A stretch of DNA of 64,000 nucleotides from NCBI GenBank assembly GCA_040218145.1, contig JAVJQK010000117.1, forward strand, positions 55,065-119,064. The letters run 5' to 3'. The notes beneath the pieces were generated by a model. It worked only from the letters and a program-made list of their open reading frames with translations. It made no database searches and had not been told where the DNA came from. Position numbers and translations under genes: made by a program. Every line of letters begins with the position of its first letter. Positions within the stretch are counted from its first letter, which is position 1. Source of the DNA: Sandaracinaceae bacterium. GTDB taxonomy: Bacteria; Myxococcota_A; Polyangia; Polyangiales; Sandaracinaceae. Positions 1-9,402 of this stretch are shown piece by piece.

Positions 1-4
1 CATC

Positions 5-349
5 GTGCGACACCGCTGCGAGCTGCCCGCGCTCGCGCGCGCCTCGGACCGCGCGGCGCTCGTGCACGCGCTGCGCTCGCTCCTCCCCGCGGACGAAGAC
101 GAGCTCTGCTCCGTCGAGGCCTTCTTTCACCCCGCGGACCCGGCCTCGAGCCTCGACCCGGCGCACGCGCGGGAGCTCTTCGGCGAGCTGACCTTCCCCG
201 CGGACTCCTTCCTCGTCGCCTGCGCGCGCTGTGAAGCGGTGGTGCGGCGCACCGAAGCGGAGACCTTCGGGCGCTGCCCGGCGTGTCAGGAGATCTTCCT
301 GGAGCGGGAGCCCGAGTCCGACCTCGAGGCGGCCACGGCGCGGATCTGA
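5..349 (+). CDS. Zinc-ribbon hypothetical protein (5' end may lie outside the window)
   Basis: No named family is recognised. The C-terminal third holds a C-x2-C-x14-C-x2-C zinc ribbon (Cys73, 76, 91 and 94 counted from the GTG at 5), ending in an acidic tail. The GTG at 5 is only the first possible start seen, and the frame is open to the window edge, so the real start may be upstream. The gene converges on ccmB with 3 bp between stop codons. A metal-binding or nucleic-acid-binding role is possible, but nothing here decides it. Confidence 0.55.
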   Translation: MRHRCELPALARASDRAALVHALRSLLPADEDELCSVEAFFHPADPASSLDPAHARELFGELTFPADSFLVACARCEAVVRRTEAETFGRCPACQEIFLEREPESDLEAATARI

Positions 350-352
350 AGA

Positions 353-1033
353 TCAGTCCGACATCAGCGGCTCGAAGAGCACGAGGCCGCAGACGATCGC
401 GATGAGGTCGAAGGCGGCGAGGATGCGGAGCCACTCCACCGTCTCCGAGAGCGGCATGCCCCCGAGCACCTCTCGGGTCGCCACCACCCCGGCCACCAGC
501 GCGGGCGACGCGAGCGGGAAGAGGACCACGCTGAGCATGAGGTCGCGCGCGCGGGTGCGGACGCTCATCGCCGCGAAGAGCGTGCCCATGGCCACGTAGC
601 CCAGCGTGCCGAGCACGAGGATGAGCGAGACGGGGAGCAGGACCGGGACGAGCTCGAGCCGGAAGAGCAGGCCCACCACGGGCAGGAGCACGAGGTCGAT
701 GAGCAGCACGAACACGAACGTGCCGATCGCCTTGCCCGCGTAGATCGCGCTCCGCGGGATCGGCGCGAGCATCAGGCCGCGGATCGCGTCCGCCTCGCGC
801 TCGCGCGCCCAGGCGCGGCCCATCGCGAGCACCCCTGCGAAACACGCGCCGATCCAGAGCACGCCGGGCGCGAGCTTCCGGGATGTGTCGTCGTCGAGGA
901 AGAAGGCGAGCGAGGTCAGCACCGTGACGAGCAGCCCGAAGAGGCCGGCCGTCACGAGGATCTCCTTCGTGCGGAGCTCGATGCGCAGCTCCTTGACCAC
1001 GATGGCCCACGTGCTGCGCAGGAAGAGCTTCAC
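353..1033 (-). CDS. ccmB: Heme exporter subunit CcmB (ABC permease)
   Basis: This 226-residue membrane protein is the permease of the CcmAB ABC transporter, which acts in System I cytochrome c maturation by driving release of heme-loaded CcmE. It has about six hydrophobic segments and a short cytoplasmic N-terminus that runs into a motif of the type KELRIELRTKE, which is characteristic of CcmB, and its length fits the family. The GTG start at 1033 overlaps the ccmA stop by 4 bp (GTGA), showing translational coupling. No ccmC, ccmE or ccmF is visible in the window, so the rest of the system must lie elsewhere. Confidence 0.9.
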   Translation of the reverse strand: MKLFLRSTWAIVVKELRIELRTKEILVTAGLFGLLVTVLTSLAFFLDDDTSRKLAPGVLWIGACFAGVLAMGRAWAREREADAIRGLMLAPIPRSAIYAGKAIGTFVFVLLIDLVLLPVVGLLFRLELVPVLLPVSLILVLGTLGYVAMGTLFAAMSVRTRARDLMLSVVLFPLASPALVAGVVATREVLGGMPLSETVEWLRILAAFDLIAIVCGLVLFEPLMSD

Positions 1034-1683
1034 GCCGCCTCCTTCACGCGCCCGCGCTCGAGCACCACGCGGCGCTCCGCCAGTCGATCCGCGAGCCCCG
1101 CGTCGTGCGTGATCAAGACCACGATCGCGCCGCGCGCCTTCTCCTCGTTCACGGTCCGCTCGAGCCGCTCCACCGCGCGCACGTCGAGGCCGGTCGAGGG
1201 CTCGTCGAGCAGGATCAGCTGCGGCGCGTGGGCCACCGCGCGGGCGAGGGCGAGCCGCTGGAGCTGCCCGCGAGAATACGTCCGCGCCGGCCGCTCGCCC
1301 CACCGCCCGATCTCGAAGCGGTCGAAGAGCGCGGCCACGTGCTCGGCCGTGGACGGAAGCCCGTGCAGCCGCGCGAAGAGCCGCAGGTTCTCGGCCGAGG
1401 AGAGGTCCGGGTAGATCATCGGCGCGTGGGCGAGGATGCCGATCGCGGCGCGCAGCGCGATGGAGCTCTTCCCCTCGTGCTCGCCGTAGCGCACCTCGCC
1501 GCGCGTCGGCTTCACCAGCTGGCCGAGGATGTTCAGCAGGGTGCTCTTGCCCGAGCCGTTCGGCCCCTCGATGACGGTCACCGCCTCCGCGTCGAAGCGC
1601 GCGCTCACCCCGACCAGCGCGCGCGTCGCGCCGTAGACCTTCACCAGGCCTTTCACCTCGACCCGATCGAACTGCGCCGTCAT
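1030..1683 (-). CDS. ccmA: Heme exporter ATP-binding subunit CcmA
   Basis: ABC ATPase of 217 residues, the energy-coupling partner of CcmB. Walker A (GPNGSGKST, residues 40-48), a degenerate signature (YSRGQ, 136-140) and Walker B with its Glu (LILLDEP, 156-162) are all present, so it should hydrolyse ATP. The small size and single domain suit CcmA. It starts at ATG 1683, 21 bp after the hemW stop, and overlaps ccmB, giving an apparent hemW-ccmA-ccmB operon dedicated to heme handling. Confidence 0.9.
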   Translation of the reverse strand: MTAQFDRVEVKGLVKVYGATRALVGVSARFDAEAVTVIEGPNGSGKSTLLNILGQLVKPTRGEVRYGEHEGKSSIALRAAIGILAHAPMIYPDLSSAENLRLFARLHGLPSTAEHVAALFDRFEIGRWGERPARTYSRGQLQRLALARAVAHAPQLILLDEPSTGLDVRAVERLERTVNEEKARGAIVVLITHDAGLADRLAERRVVLERGRVKEAA

Positions 1684-1704
1684 GCGGAGCGAGACACTAC
1701 CAGC

Positions 1705-2832
1705 TCAGAACAGGTCCGCGACGATCGCGTCCAGGTGGAGCCAGCGATCCGGGGGGACCCGGAGGAAGCCGCCCTCGAGCGCCACGTCGCCGCGCTCGCG
1801 CCGACGGCTCAGGGCGCGCTCTCGCCCGCTCGAGGGATCCACGCCGGTGCGCTCGCGGATGGCGTCCAGGGCCATGCCCTCCGCCGTGCGCAGCCCGAGC
1901 ATCAGCGCCTCGCGCACCCGATCCTCCGGGGTGAGCGTCTCCTCGAAGACCGCGCCCTCGCCGGCCAGGTACCGCTCCGGGCGGGGGTCGTTCTTGGTGC
2001 GCCGCGACGACGTCCCCTCGCTCATCGCGCCCACCGCGCCCGCGCCGAGGCCGAGGTAGTCGCCGCCGCGCCAGTAGTGCTGGTTGTGGCGGGACGCCTG
2101 GCTGGGGCGGGCGTAGTTGCTGACCTCGTAGTGCTCCATGCCCGCCGCGGCGAAGACCTCGCGGGCGCGCAGGAAGGTGTCCGCGTAGTCGTCGTCGGGC
2201 GCCACGGGCAGCTTGCCCTTCCTGTGCAGCGCGCCGAACTGCGTGTCCGGCTCGATGGTCAGGGCGTAGGCGCTCACGTGCTCGATCCCGGTGTCGAGCA
2301 GCTGGGCGATCTCACCCGCGAAGTCGTCGGGCTTCTGGCCCGGCATGCCGAACATCAGGTCCGCGCTGACCCGGCCCATCTCCTCGGTGGCGGCCCGCAC
2401 CGCGCGCAGCGCGCCCTCCGGGTCGTGCAGCCGGCCCAGGTAGCGCAGCCGCTCCGCGTCGAGCGACTGCACGCCGATGGAGAGCCGGTTGACGCCGACG
2501 TCCCGGAGCGCGGCCGCCTTCTCGCGGTCGAGCGAGGTCGGGTTGCACTCCACGGTGATCTCCAGGTCGTGCGCCCGCTCCGGGAACGCGTCGAGCACCC
2601 CGTCGAGCACCCTCCCGAGCGCCTCGGGCGCCCAGAGGCTGGGCGTGCCGCCCCCGAAGAAGACGCTGTGGAGCGTGCGCCCCTCGAGCCGCTTCCGGGC
2701 CAGCTCGCCGAGCACCGCGTCGGCGTAGGCCTCGTGGGGCACCTCGCTCCTGCGGATGCCCGCGGACGCGAAGTCGCAGTAGGGGCACTTCTTGAGGCAC
2801 CAGGGGAAGTGCACGTAGACGCTGGTGCGCAC
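1705..2832 (-). CDS. hemW: Radical SAM heme chaperone HemW
   Basis: A HemN-like radical SAM protein of 375 residues. The CxxxCxxC motif that ligates the [4Fe-4S] cluster is at residues 12-19 (CLKKCPYC), followed by GGGTPS (SAM-binding glycines) and a C-terminal HemN-type winged-helix region. HemW proteins are heme chaperones rather than coproporphyrinogen oxidases, and the placement directly before ccmAB agrees with heme delivery. The frame is open further upstream, but the GTG at 2832 places the cluster at the usual distance from the N-terminus, and a longer form would run through the dnaJ promoter region. Confidence 0.88.
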   Translation of the reverse strand: MRTSVYVHFPWCLKKCPYCDFASAGIRRSEVPHEAYADAVLGELARKRLEGRTLHSVFFGGGTPSLWAPEALGRVLDGVLDAFPERAHDLEITVECNPTSLDREKAAALRDVGVNRLSIGVQSLDAERLRYLGRLHDPEGALRAVRAATEEMGRVSADLMFGMPGQKPDDFAGEIAQLLDTGIEHVSAYALTIEPDTQFGALHRKGKLPVAPDDDYADTFLRAREVFAAAGMEHYEVSNYARPSQASRHNQHYWRGGDYLGLGAGAVGAMSEGTSSRRTKNDPRPERYLAGEGAVFEETLTPEDRVREALMLGLRTAEGMALDAIRERTGVDPSSGRERALSRRRERGDVALEGGFLRVPPDRWLHLDAIVADLF

Positions 2833-2870
2833 GCCCCTGAGGTGGCACTGCGCGGGCTCGGCGGCAAGGC

Positions 2871-2898
2871 TTGACCGCCCGGGCACGCGTCCTAAGTT
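2871..2898 (+). promoter_or_regulatory. Predicted sigma-70-type promoter for dnaJ
   Basis: TTGACC (2871-2876) and TAAGTT (2893-2898) are separated by 16 bp in the 103-bp divergent gap between hemW and dnaJ, about 37 bp before the dnaJ start. No CIRCE-like inverted repeat is visible here, so HrcA control is not suggested. Found by pattern alone. Confidence 0.45.
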
Positions 2899-2935
2899 GC
2901 GAGCCGCGTCGGCGCCGGCGCAGAGGAAGCATGGG

Positions 2936-4009
2936 ATGAGCAAGCGCGATTACTACGAAGTCCTGGGGGTCGACCGCTCCGTGGGCGCGACGGAGCTGAA
3001 GAAGGCCTACCGCAAGCTCGCGCTCGAGTTCCACCCGGACCGGAACCCCGACGACCCCGCCTCCGAGGAGCGCTTCAAGGAGGTCTCCGAGGCGTACTCG
3101 GTGCTCAGCGACGGCGAGAAGCGGCAGGTCTACGACCGCTACGGTCACGCGGGTCTCCAGGGCGGGGGCGGCTTCGGCAACGTCGAGGACATCTTCAGCC
3201 ACTTCGGCGACATCTTCGGCGACCTGTTCGGCATGGGCTTCGGCGGGATGGGCGGCCGGCGACGCCGCGACGCGCCGGTGCGCGGCTCCGACCTGCGGGT
3301 CCCCGTGCGCCTCACCCTCGAGGAAGCCGCGTTCGGCTGCCAGAAGGAGGTCGACGTCGCCTACCCCGCGCCGTGCAACGCGTGCCAGGGCACGGGGGCC
3401 GAGGGCGCGGAGCTGATCGTGTGCACCGCCTGCCAGGGAGCGGGCCAGGTCGCGATCAACCGCGGCGCGTTCATGCTCTCCAGCACGTGCCCCACCTGCC
3501 GCGGCCGCGGCCAGATGCCCAAGGCGCTCTGCGGTGAGTGCGAGGGCTCGGGCGAGGAGGCGGTCGACCGGACGGTCAAGGTCAGCATCCCGGGCGGGAT
3601 CGACGAGGGCCAGAACCTGCGCCTCGCCAACCAGGGCCAGCCTGGCCTCCGCGGCGGCCCGCCCGGTCACCTCTTCGTGGCCATCGACATCGAGCCGCAC
3701 GCGCACTTCAAGCGCGAGGGCTTCGACCTCATCTACGACCTGCGCCTCAGCTTCCCGCAGGCGGCGCTCGGCGGCGAGATGGAGGTCCCCACCCTCGCCC
3801 CCGACGACGACCCCGTCACCGTGAAGGTCCCCGCCGGCGTCCAGCCCGGCGATCACCTCGTCGTGCGCGGCGAGGGCGTGCCCCGCCTCGACGGACGCGG
3901 CCGCGGCGACCTCGTCACCGTCATCCAGATCGACGTCCCGCAGAAGCTCAGCCAGAAGGCGCGTCAGCTCCTCGCGGAGCTGCAGAGCACGTTCGAGCAA
4001 GAGGCCTGA
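2936..4009 (+). CDS. dnaJ: Chaperone protein DnaJ
   Basis: Full-length type I J-domain co-chaperone (357 residues) that stimulates DnaK ATPase and holds unfolded clients. It has the J domain with HPD at residues 33-35, a Gly/Phe-rich linker (about 75-110), four CxxCxGxG zinc repeats (about 145-205) and C-terminal substrate-binding beta domains. ATG 2936 follows an AGAGGAAG ribosome site; an ATG-like position 5 bp earlier is out of frame. It stands alone, without dnaK or grpE. hemW-dnaJ proximity is also known from Firmicutes heat-shock loci, though here the two genes diverge. Confidence 0.95.
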   Translation: MSKRDYYEVLGVDRSVGATELKKAYRKLALEFHPDRNPDDPASEERFKEVSEAYSVLSDGEKRQVYDRYGHAGLQGGGGFGNVEDIFSHFGDIFGDLFGMGFGGMGGRRRRDAPVRGSDLRVPVRLTLEEAAFGCQKEVDVAYPAPCNACQGTGAEGAELIVCTACQGAGQVAINRGAFMLSSTCPTCRGRGQMPKALCGECEGSGEEAVDRTVKVSIPGGIDEGQNLRLANQGQPGLRGGPPGHLFVAIDIEPHAHFKREGFDLIYDLRLSFPQAALGGEMEVPTLAPDDDPVTVKVPAGVQPGDHLVVRGEGVPRLDGRGRGDLVTVIQIDVPQKLSQKARQLLAELQSTFEQEA

Positions 4010-4015
4010 GAGGTC

Positions 4016-4657
4016 TCACTCGCGCCAGGTCGTCCTGAAGAGGGCGCCCGTAGGGCTCGCGTCGCTCATCTCGCAGAGCGGGTCGTCCGCGCCGGTCATC
4101 TCGACCATCGCCTCGAACATGCCGACGTTCGCGACCTGATTGAGCGGGCTGACGAGGTGCGGCGGATGCCGCAGGCGACTCTCCGCCCACCCGGGGCCGT
4201 ACTCGGCGTCGATGTGCGTGCCGCGCTGGAACATCCGGTCGACCCTGCCCGCGATCTTCAGCAGCGCCCGCGGTCCGGTGAAGCTCAGGAGGCGACGGTA
4301 GATCGGGTTGTTCGCCATGCTCCGAGTCCGGCGCCGCGCCCACGCGATGACGTTTCGCTCGGTCGGGTAGTACTGGTCGCAGATGGCGTGGAAGACGGCG
4401 TTCACGTGCACCGCGGGGATCCACACGGTGGGCGGCGGCGGGTTCCGGAACAGCTCCGCGACGTCGAGGGGCAGCCCCTCCGCGCAGAGGTCTTCGTGGC
4501 CCTCGAGCGCGGAGCGGAGGAGCGTCGACTTGGAGCGCGCGTCCGGGTAGGCGTCGAGCCCTCCCGGCACGGTGGCCAGGTACTCCGCCAGCCGCGGGAA
4601 GCGGCGGGCGCAGACCGTCTGCGCGTCGTCCCCCATCCTCTTCAAGGCTAGCCCCAC
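4016..4657 (-). CDS. DUF2378-like (TIGR02265-type) hypothetical protein
   Basis: A 213-residue soluble protein with no catalytic motif that I recognise. The arrangement of a central aromatic/helical segment (YYPTERNVIAWARRR, then a stretch rich in L, R and G) followed by a C-terminal beta-rich half resembles the myxobacterial DUF2378/TIGR02265 family, whose function is unknown. This is resemblance by eye, not a database match. The GTG at 4657 gives the longest form; ATG 4636 is an alternative start. It converges on dnaJ with 6 bp between stops. Confidence 0.6.
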   Translation of the reverse strand: MGLALKRMGDDAQTVCARRFPRLAEYLATVPGGLDAYPDARSKSTLLRSALEGHEDLCAEGLPLDVAELFRNPPPPTVWIPAVHVNAVFHAICDQYYPTERNVIAWARRRTRSMANNPIYRRLLSFTGPRALLKIAGRVDRMFQRGTHIDAEYGPGWAESRLRHPPHLVSPLNQVANVGMFEAMVEMTGADDPLCEMSDASPTGALFRTTWRE

Positions 4658-4688
4658 GGTCTCATCAACGACCAGAGGGCGCGGATCT

Positions 4689-5444
4689 TCAGCCGTGGAC
4701 GCGGACTTCCGCCGTCCGGATCCGTCGACCCAGCGCGCGACGGGTGGCTTCGCGCGCGGCGTCGAACGCGTCGGCGCCGCGGTGGAGCTGGAACGGGCCC
4801 ACCCGGGGCAGCGGCTCGATCACCAGGGTGACCAGACCCTCGCGGCGGGGGATCTTCAGCGCCTCGCCGCCCGGGCGGCGCCAGGGCGAGCGCGAGGCCA
4901 GGTGATGAAAGAGCACGCGAGACGCGTCTCGCAGCCCGGTCAGGCCCGGCCGGTCGCGCACCCCGCCGTCGACGAGCACGCCGCCCGCGTGGCGCACGGG
5001 GTGAAACATCAGCGGGACCGCGCACGACGCGTGGAGCGCAGGCGCCGCGGGGCCGTCCTCGAGCACGCGCACCTCGCGGCGCAAGACGTCGTACACGCTG
5101 ACCGCGGCCGGCACGCGGCACTCGGACAGATCGCGCACGGGGAGCAGCCGCTCGAGCCTTCGGCGGAAGAGGCGACCGCGGAGCAAGCCGGCGCCGGGGC
5201 CCGGGTCCCAGAAGTCCTCGCGCTTCAGCCCGAGCAGCTCGTCCGCGAGCTCGCGGGCCTCGAGCCCGGAGGCCCACGCGCCCGTCACCAGCGCGCCCGC
5301 GCTCGAGCCCGCGACGCGCTCGGGGAGCAGGCCCTCTTCCTCCAGCACCGTCAGCACGCCGCAGTGCGCGAAGAAGCCGAAGAACCCGCTCGACATGCCG
5401 AGCGCGTACGGCGCCTCCTCCAACCACTCTCGGAGCGTCGTCAC
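4689..5444 (-). CDS. Patatin-like phospholipase family protein
   Basis: Patatin-fold acyl hydrolase, 251 residues. The nucleophile elbow GSSAG is at 46-50 (Ser48) and the DGG motif with the catalytic Asp is at 159-161, so the Ser-Asp dyad is intact. The N-terminal Gly-rich segment ([11 protein letters not shown]) fits the oxyanion-hole region. No signal peptide or membrane span is visible, suggesting a cytoplasmic or peripherally bound lipase. Its substrate cannot be read from the sequence. The gene lies 21 bp after the transglycosylase start side's stop codon on the same strand, so co-transcription is possible. Confidence 0.85.
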   Translation of the reverse strand: MTTLREWLEEAPYALGMSSGFFGFFAHCGVLTVLEEEGLLPERVAGSSAGALVTGAWASGLEARELADELLGLKREDFWDPGPGAGLLRGRLFRRRLERLLPVRDLSECRVPAAVSVYDVLRREVRVLEDGPAAPALHASCAVPLMFHPVRHAGGVLVDGGVRDRPGLTGLRDASRVLFHHLASRSPWRRPGGEALKIPRREGLVTLVIEPLPRVGPFQLHRGADAFDAAREATRRALGRRIRTAEVRVHG

Positions 5445-5465
5445 GGCGCGGAGGGTAGCGCGCGC

Positions 5466-7814
5466 TCAACGCGAGGGCAGCGCGGGACGCAGAGGGGGGA
5501 GCTCTGCCCCGTTCAGCCACGCGTAGATGCCCCACGACTGGAGCACGCGGCGCGTGTAGCGGCGCGTCTCGTCGTAGGGGATCTCCTCGACCCAGACGTC
5601 GAGGCGCTGGTCGGGGCGCTCGTCGATCCATCGGTCCACGGCGCCCTGGCCCGCGTTGTACGCCGCGGGCAGGACCACGGGGTTGTCGGGGTAGCGCTGC
5701 CAGAGCCAGCTCATGAACTCGGCCCCGATGGTCACGTTGGTCGCGGGCTGGGTGAGCGTGCTCGGGGTCGCGCGCAGATCCACGCGCTGCGCGAAGCGGC
5801 GCGCGGTGGGCACGATGAGCTGGGTCAGCCCGTAGGCCTGCGCGACGGAGACCGCGTCGGCGCGGAAGCTGCTCTCCTCGCGCGCGATGGCGAAGATCAG
5901 CTCGGCCGGGACCGGGCGGTCCTGCGCGGCGCGCTCGATGACGTCGGCGTAGGCGCGCGGGTAGGCGATGCGCCAGCGCGCGTAGTGGTCGTCGGTCGGC
6001 GGCGCGGTGAGGAACGCGTCGAGGAACCGGCGCGTGAGGTAGACGGCCTCCGGGTACGCGCCCGCGCGGTCGTAGAGGCTGGCCTCGACCCAGCGGAGCT
6101 CGTCGTCCGCGGCGCTGGAGCGCTCGCGCACGTAGGCCAGCTCCTGCTTCGCCTCCTCGATCGCGCCCACCTCGAGCAGCGCGAGCGCGCGCCCGAAGGC
6201 CGGCGTGTCGAAGTCTTCGCGCCACGCAAACGTGATGGACGCATCCCCGCGGCTCCCCCAGCGGGCCCTCGCGCTCTCGGCCGCGGCCGGGCTCAGCTCG
6301 CTCAGGCGCACGAGCGCTTGCTGGGCGTAGTAGGAGAGGGGGTGCGTCTCGACCAGCTCGGTCCACGCCTCGCGCGCCTCGTCGGGTCGCTCGAGCTCGA
6401 GGAGCAGCACCGCGCGCCAGTACGCCGCGCGGCCGTGGAGATCCTCCCGGTCCTCCTGGGTGCCCTCCGCGAGCGCGCCCTCGAGGTGGGCGAGCGCCTC
6501 CTCCCGCTGGCCGGCGCGGCGGGCTCGCCAGGCGAGCATGAAGCGCGCGTGGCCGTGCATGTCCCCGCCGGGATAGGTGCTCGGCAGGGTGCGCAGCCGC
6601 TCCACCATCGCGTCCTCGTCGCCGTCCTCGCCGAGCAGCAGCGCGCCTCGGTAGCGCGCGTCGTCGGCGAGGCTGTGCCCGGGCGTCTGCTCTTCGAGCA
6701 GGCCGTATTGCTGACGCGCGAGCTCGTGATCGCCCGACGCCGCGTAGGCCTTGCCCGCGAGGTAGCGGCTCCAGGCGCGCACCTCCTCCTGCGCGCAGTC
6801 CCGGGCCACCACCGCGAGGTGCTGCGCGGCGCGCCCACGCTGGCGGCGGTAGTAGATGGCGCGGCCCTCCTGGTAGCGCGCCTGGCACTGCAGCCCGTCG
6901 TCTTCGGCTCGCTGGGCGACCTCGTGGAACGCGGCCTCCGCGTCGTCCCAGCGCATCGCGCTCGAGAGCGCCTCGGCCCGCGCGAACGCCTCCTCGGGGG
7001 TGGGCTCGCGCAGGTCGCGTCGTCGCTCCGGGGGGAGGGCGGCGAGCAGGGCCGGGAGCCGCTCCTCGGCCTCGCGCGCGGCCGACGAGAGCGGCGCGCG
7101 GGTGGCGACGCGGCGCAGCAGCCGGATCGCCTCGACCTTGGCGTCGACCTCGTCTCGCTGCGCGAGCAGCTGCGCGAGGGGGAGCGCCACCGACGCGCGC
7201 GCCGACGACGCGGACGACTCCGCGAGCAGCGCGCGCAGCAAGGGCTCCGCCCGCTCGACCTCGCCGGCCTCGACCCACGCGGCGGCCTGAAGGTCGCGCG
7301 CGTCGTCGCGCCCGGCCCAGTCCAGCTCCGTCAGCGGCGCGACCTCCTCGGCCGCGAGCGCGGCGTCGCCTTCCATCATGATGCGGGCGCGCAGCAGCCG
7401 GGCCCAGGGCGCGAGCGGGTGCTCGGCTCCCTCCGTCGGCGTGGTCACGTGCGCCAGCGTCGCGTGGGCCCGCGCGGGAGCCCCGGACTCGAGCGCGGCG
7501 CGCGCGGCGAGCCAGTAGAGCTCCGTCCGGGTCTCCTCGGGCGCGTCCGGCAGCACCTGGTTGGCGATCGCCTCGGCGCGCTCCGCCTCGCCGTTCGAGA
7601 GCGCGAGCAGGATCTGTCCCACCGGCGCGGCCGGGTTGGGCCGCACCACGTCGGGGTCGAAGCGCCGCTCCGGCGGACTGGCCGGCGGGGCGCTCTCCTG
7701 CGTCGCGGCGGGCGCCGTCGCGGAGAGCGAGGGCGGAGACGAGGAAGGCGTGTTGCACGTCGCCATCGCGGCCGCGAGCGCCCCGACCATCACCCTGAGC
7801 GGAACCAGCATCAT
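5466..7814 (-). CDS. Soluble lytic murein transglycosylase (Slt family)
   Basis: About 782 residues: an N-terminal hydrophobic segment ending in a Cys (MVGALAAAMATC, possibly a lipoprotein signal), a Pro/Ser-rich linker, a long helical solenoid of TPR-like repeats (about 60-600) and a C-terminal SLT domain (about 630-760). The motif AREESSF puts the catalytic Glu at about 647, and AYNAG follows in the usual place. Such enzymes cleave the MurNAc-GlcNAc bond to give 1,6-anhydro products during wall growth and recycling. The ATG pair at 7814/7811 starts the signal directly; longer forms add a poorly fitting Arg-rich extension. Confidence 0.88.
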   Translation of the reverse strand: MMLVPLRVMVGALAAAMATCNTPSSSPPSLSATAPAATQESAPPASPPERRFDPDVVRPNPAAPVGQILLALSNGEAERAEAIANQVLPDAPEETRTELYWLAARAALESGAPARAHATLAHVTTPTEGAEHPLAPWARLLRARIMMEGDAALAAEEVAPLTELDWAGRDDARDLQAAAWVEAGEVERAEPLLRALLAESSASSARASVALPLAQLLAQRDEVDAKVEAIRLLRRVATRAPLSSAAREAEERLPALLAALPPERRRDLREPTPEEAFARAEALSSAMRWDDAEAAFHEVAQRAEDDGLQCQARYQEGRAIYYRRQRGRAAQHLAVVARDCAQEEVRAWSRYLAGKAYAASGDHELARQQYGLLEEQTPGHSLADDARYRGALLLGEDGDEDAMVERLRTLPSTYPGGDMHGHARFMLAWRARRAGQREEALAHLEGALAEGTQEDREDLHGRAAYWRAVLLLELERPDEAREAWTELVETHPLSYYAQQALVRLSELSPAAAESARARWGSRGDASITFAWREDFDTPAFGRALALLEVGAIEEAKQELAYVRERSSAADDELRWVEASLYDRAGAYPEAVYLTRRFLDAFLTAPPTDDHYARWRIAYPRAYADVIERAAQDRPVPAELIFAIAREESSFRADAVSVAQAYGLTQLIVPTARRFAQRVDLRATPSTLTQPATNVTIGAEFMSWLWQRYPDNPVVLPAAYNAGQGAVDRWIDERPDQRLDVWVEEIPYDETRRYTRRVLQSWGIYAWLNGAELPPLRPALPSR

Positions 7815-7995
7815 GCCCGACCGTACGGCCGCCCCCTCTCGCCACCAACTTCTCGTCCGCCGCACCACCTCGTCGACAAAGATAGCCCCCGTCGCCATTC
7901 CACCCCGTCTGCTCGCTCGGGCCTCGAACGCCGCCTGCGCTTCGGATCCAAGTGGCCGGCATCACACCCGTTTCGAGGCGAGCGTCGGGCCCGAC

Positions 7996-8036
7996 GGAAA
8001 AAGTGCGCCCGCGCCGGGAGGAGGTGGCGCGGGCGC
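7996..8036 (-). terminator. Rho-independent terminator after the Spy/CpxP-like gene
   Basis: On the minus strand an 11-bp perfect inverted repeat (plus-strand 8005-8015 GCGCCCGCGCC, 8026-8036 GGCGCGGGCGC, 10-base loop) is followed by a T run (plus-strand GGAAAAAG, 7997-8004). It sits just after the stop at 8059 of the minus-strand gene. It is the clearest intrinsic terminator in the window. Confidence 0.85.
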
Positions 8037-8058
8037 GGGGGGAGGGAGAGGAGTGGAT

Positions 8059-8763
8059 TCAGCGAGCGCGGTGGCCACGGCGGCCGCGACGCTCGCCGCG
8101 CTCGCCGCGACGCTCGGCGCGCTCGGCCCGGAGCTCCGCCGCGCGGGCCTGCTGCTCGGCCGTCAGGACGCTCTGGACCTGCTGGTGGGTGCGCTCACGC
8201 AGGGCCTGCATGGCCTCGCGGGGACGGGTGCCGTCGAGCCGCGCCTGCTCCCGGAGCGCCCGCCGCTGCTGGGCGGCCCCCTGGAGGATGCCGCGCACCT
8301 GCTGCTGCTGGCGCTCGGTCAGCGACAGCCGCTCCGTCATGCCCTCGACGCGGCGGGTGACGCGGCGCTGGGCGTGCTCGGCGCGGAGGGCCTGCGCGCG
8401 CTCCCGCTGCTCGGGCGTGAGGACCGCCCGGAACTGCTCCCGCATCTCGCGGTGGAGAGCCCGCATGGCTTCGCGGTCGCCGGACTCACGGGCCGCCTCC
8501 ATGCGGGGGCGGGCGGCTTCGCGCGCTTCGCGGAGCTGGGCGCGCTGGGCGTCGCTCAGGTTCAGCTCGGCCGCCATGCGCGGACCGCGCCGGTGGTGCC
8601 GGGCCCGACGGCCGCGGTGGTGGTGGCCTCGGCTCTCGCTGACTTCGGCGTCGCCGCCCTGGGCGCTGGCCGAGATCGGCGCGGCGAGCCCGACGGCTGC
8701 GGCGAGGCCACCCGCGAGGGCGAAAGACTTCAGGGGCTTCAGGATGTCGAGGATGCTGTTCAT
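8059..8763 (-). CDS. Spy/CpxP-like (LTXXQ) periplasmic protein
   Basis: A 234-residue exported protein with a signal peptide (residues about 1-33, ending ISASAQ). The mature part is almost entirely helical and extremely Arg/Gln/Ala-rich, with repeats of the LTxxQ type (LTPEQRERA, LSLTERQQQ, LTAEQQARA) and a Mg-titratable-looking His/Arg-rich N-terminal tract. LTxxQ proteins of the Spy/CpxP group are ATP-independent periplasmic chaperones or envelope-stress sensors. ATG 8763 has an AAAGGA ribosome site about 10 nt upstream. The gene is monocistronic and ends at a strong terminator. Confidence 0.75.
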   Translation of the reverse strand: MNSILDILKPLKSFALAGGLAAAVGLAAPISASAQGGDAEVSESRGHHHRGRRARHHRRGPRMAAELNLSDAQRAQLREAREAARPRMEAARESGDREAMRALHREMREQFRAVLTPEQRERAQALRAEHAQRRVTRRVEGMTERLSLTERQQQQVRGILQGAAQQRRALREQARLDGTRPREAMQALRERTHQQVQSVLTAEQQARAAELRAERAERRGERGERRGRRGHRAR

Positions 8764-8935
8764 GACGATGGGGTCCTTTCGAGAATCTGCGGGCCGGGGG
8801 TGGGAGTGAATGGACTCTTTCGCGTCTCGCTTCGTCCCGGCCTCGCATAGAAAGAAACGCATCGGGTCTGAAGCACTCCTGAAGCGGCCCCAACTTTCTT
8901 CTGACTTCCTCGTAGACCCCCGAAATCATTGCCTT

Positions 8936-9400
8936 CTATTCTCGGCGCCGCGCCGCCTCCGCCAGCTCCTCTTCGGACTCTCGCTCCCGTCTCTTCTGAA
9001 GATCGGCGTCCCAGCGGGCCCGATGGCGCTCCACGACGACGCGCTCCACCGCGGCGTCATTCAGGGCGCTCCGGGCGTGCTCGACCTCGCCCCGCGCCTC
9101 CGCCTCGCGTCGGAGCGCCTGCTCGAGGGCGCCGGCCAGGCGCCGCTCCTCTCGATCCTGCCGCCGGCGGAACGCCTCCTCCCGCAGGAGCGCCGCGCTG
9201 CTCGTGGGGCCGGTGGCGCGGTCCGTCTGCGCCCGCCGCGCGGCCTCGTCCCGACGGTGGGCCGTGAGCGTCGCGCGGGCCTCCGTCACCGCCGCCTCGG
9301 CCCGGCTCCGCGCCTCGAGCGCCTCGACGAGCTGTCGCTCCGCCCCCCTCTCGGCCTCGCGGCGCACGAGGTCGAGCGCTTCGAGCGGGTAGCGCTTCAT
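8936..9400 (-). CDS. FliJ/YscO-like coiled-coil protein
   Basis: A 154-residue protein that is almost wholly charged alpha-helix (Glu, Arg, Ala), predicted to form one long antiparallel coiled coil. Size, a start of the type MKRYPLEALDLVR and composition resemble FliJ/YscO stalk proteins of flagellar and type III export ATPases. No other secretion gene is nearby, so the assignment is tentative. Its ATG lies 2 bp after the stop codon of the upstream lipoprotein gene, implying co-translation with it. Confidence 0.55.
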   Translation of the reverse strand: MKRYPLEALDLVRREAERGAERQLVEALEARSRAEAAVTEARATLTAHRRDEAARRAQTDRATGPTSSAALLREEAFRRRQDREERRLAGALEQALRREAEARGEVEHARSALNDAAVERVVVERHRARWDADLQKRRERESEEELAEAARRRE

Positions 9401-9402
9401 GA

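Noticed and set aside
2832..2943. A longer HemW start upstream of the GTG at 2832
   Set aside because: It would run through the dnaJ promoter and ribosome site and add a stretch unlike HemW proteins.
4572..8360. A 1,262-codon open frame on the plus strand over the lipase and transglycosylase genes
   Set aside because: It is antisense to well-supported genes; its translation is dominated by Arg, Ala, Leu, Gly and His without domains, as expected of a GC-rich shadow frame.
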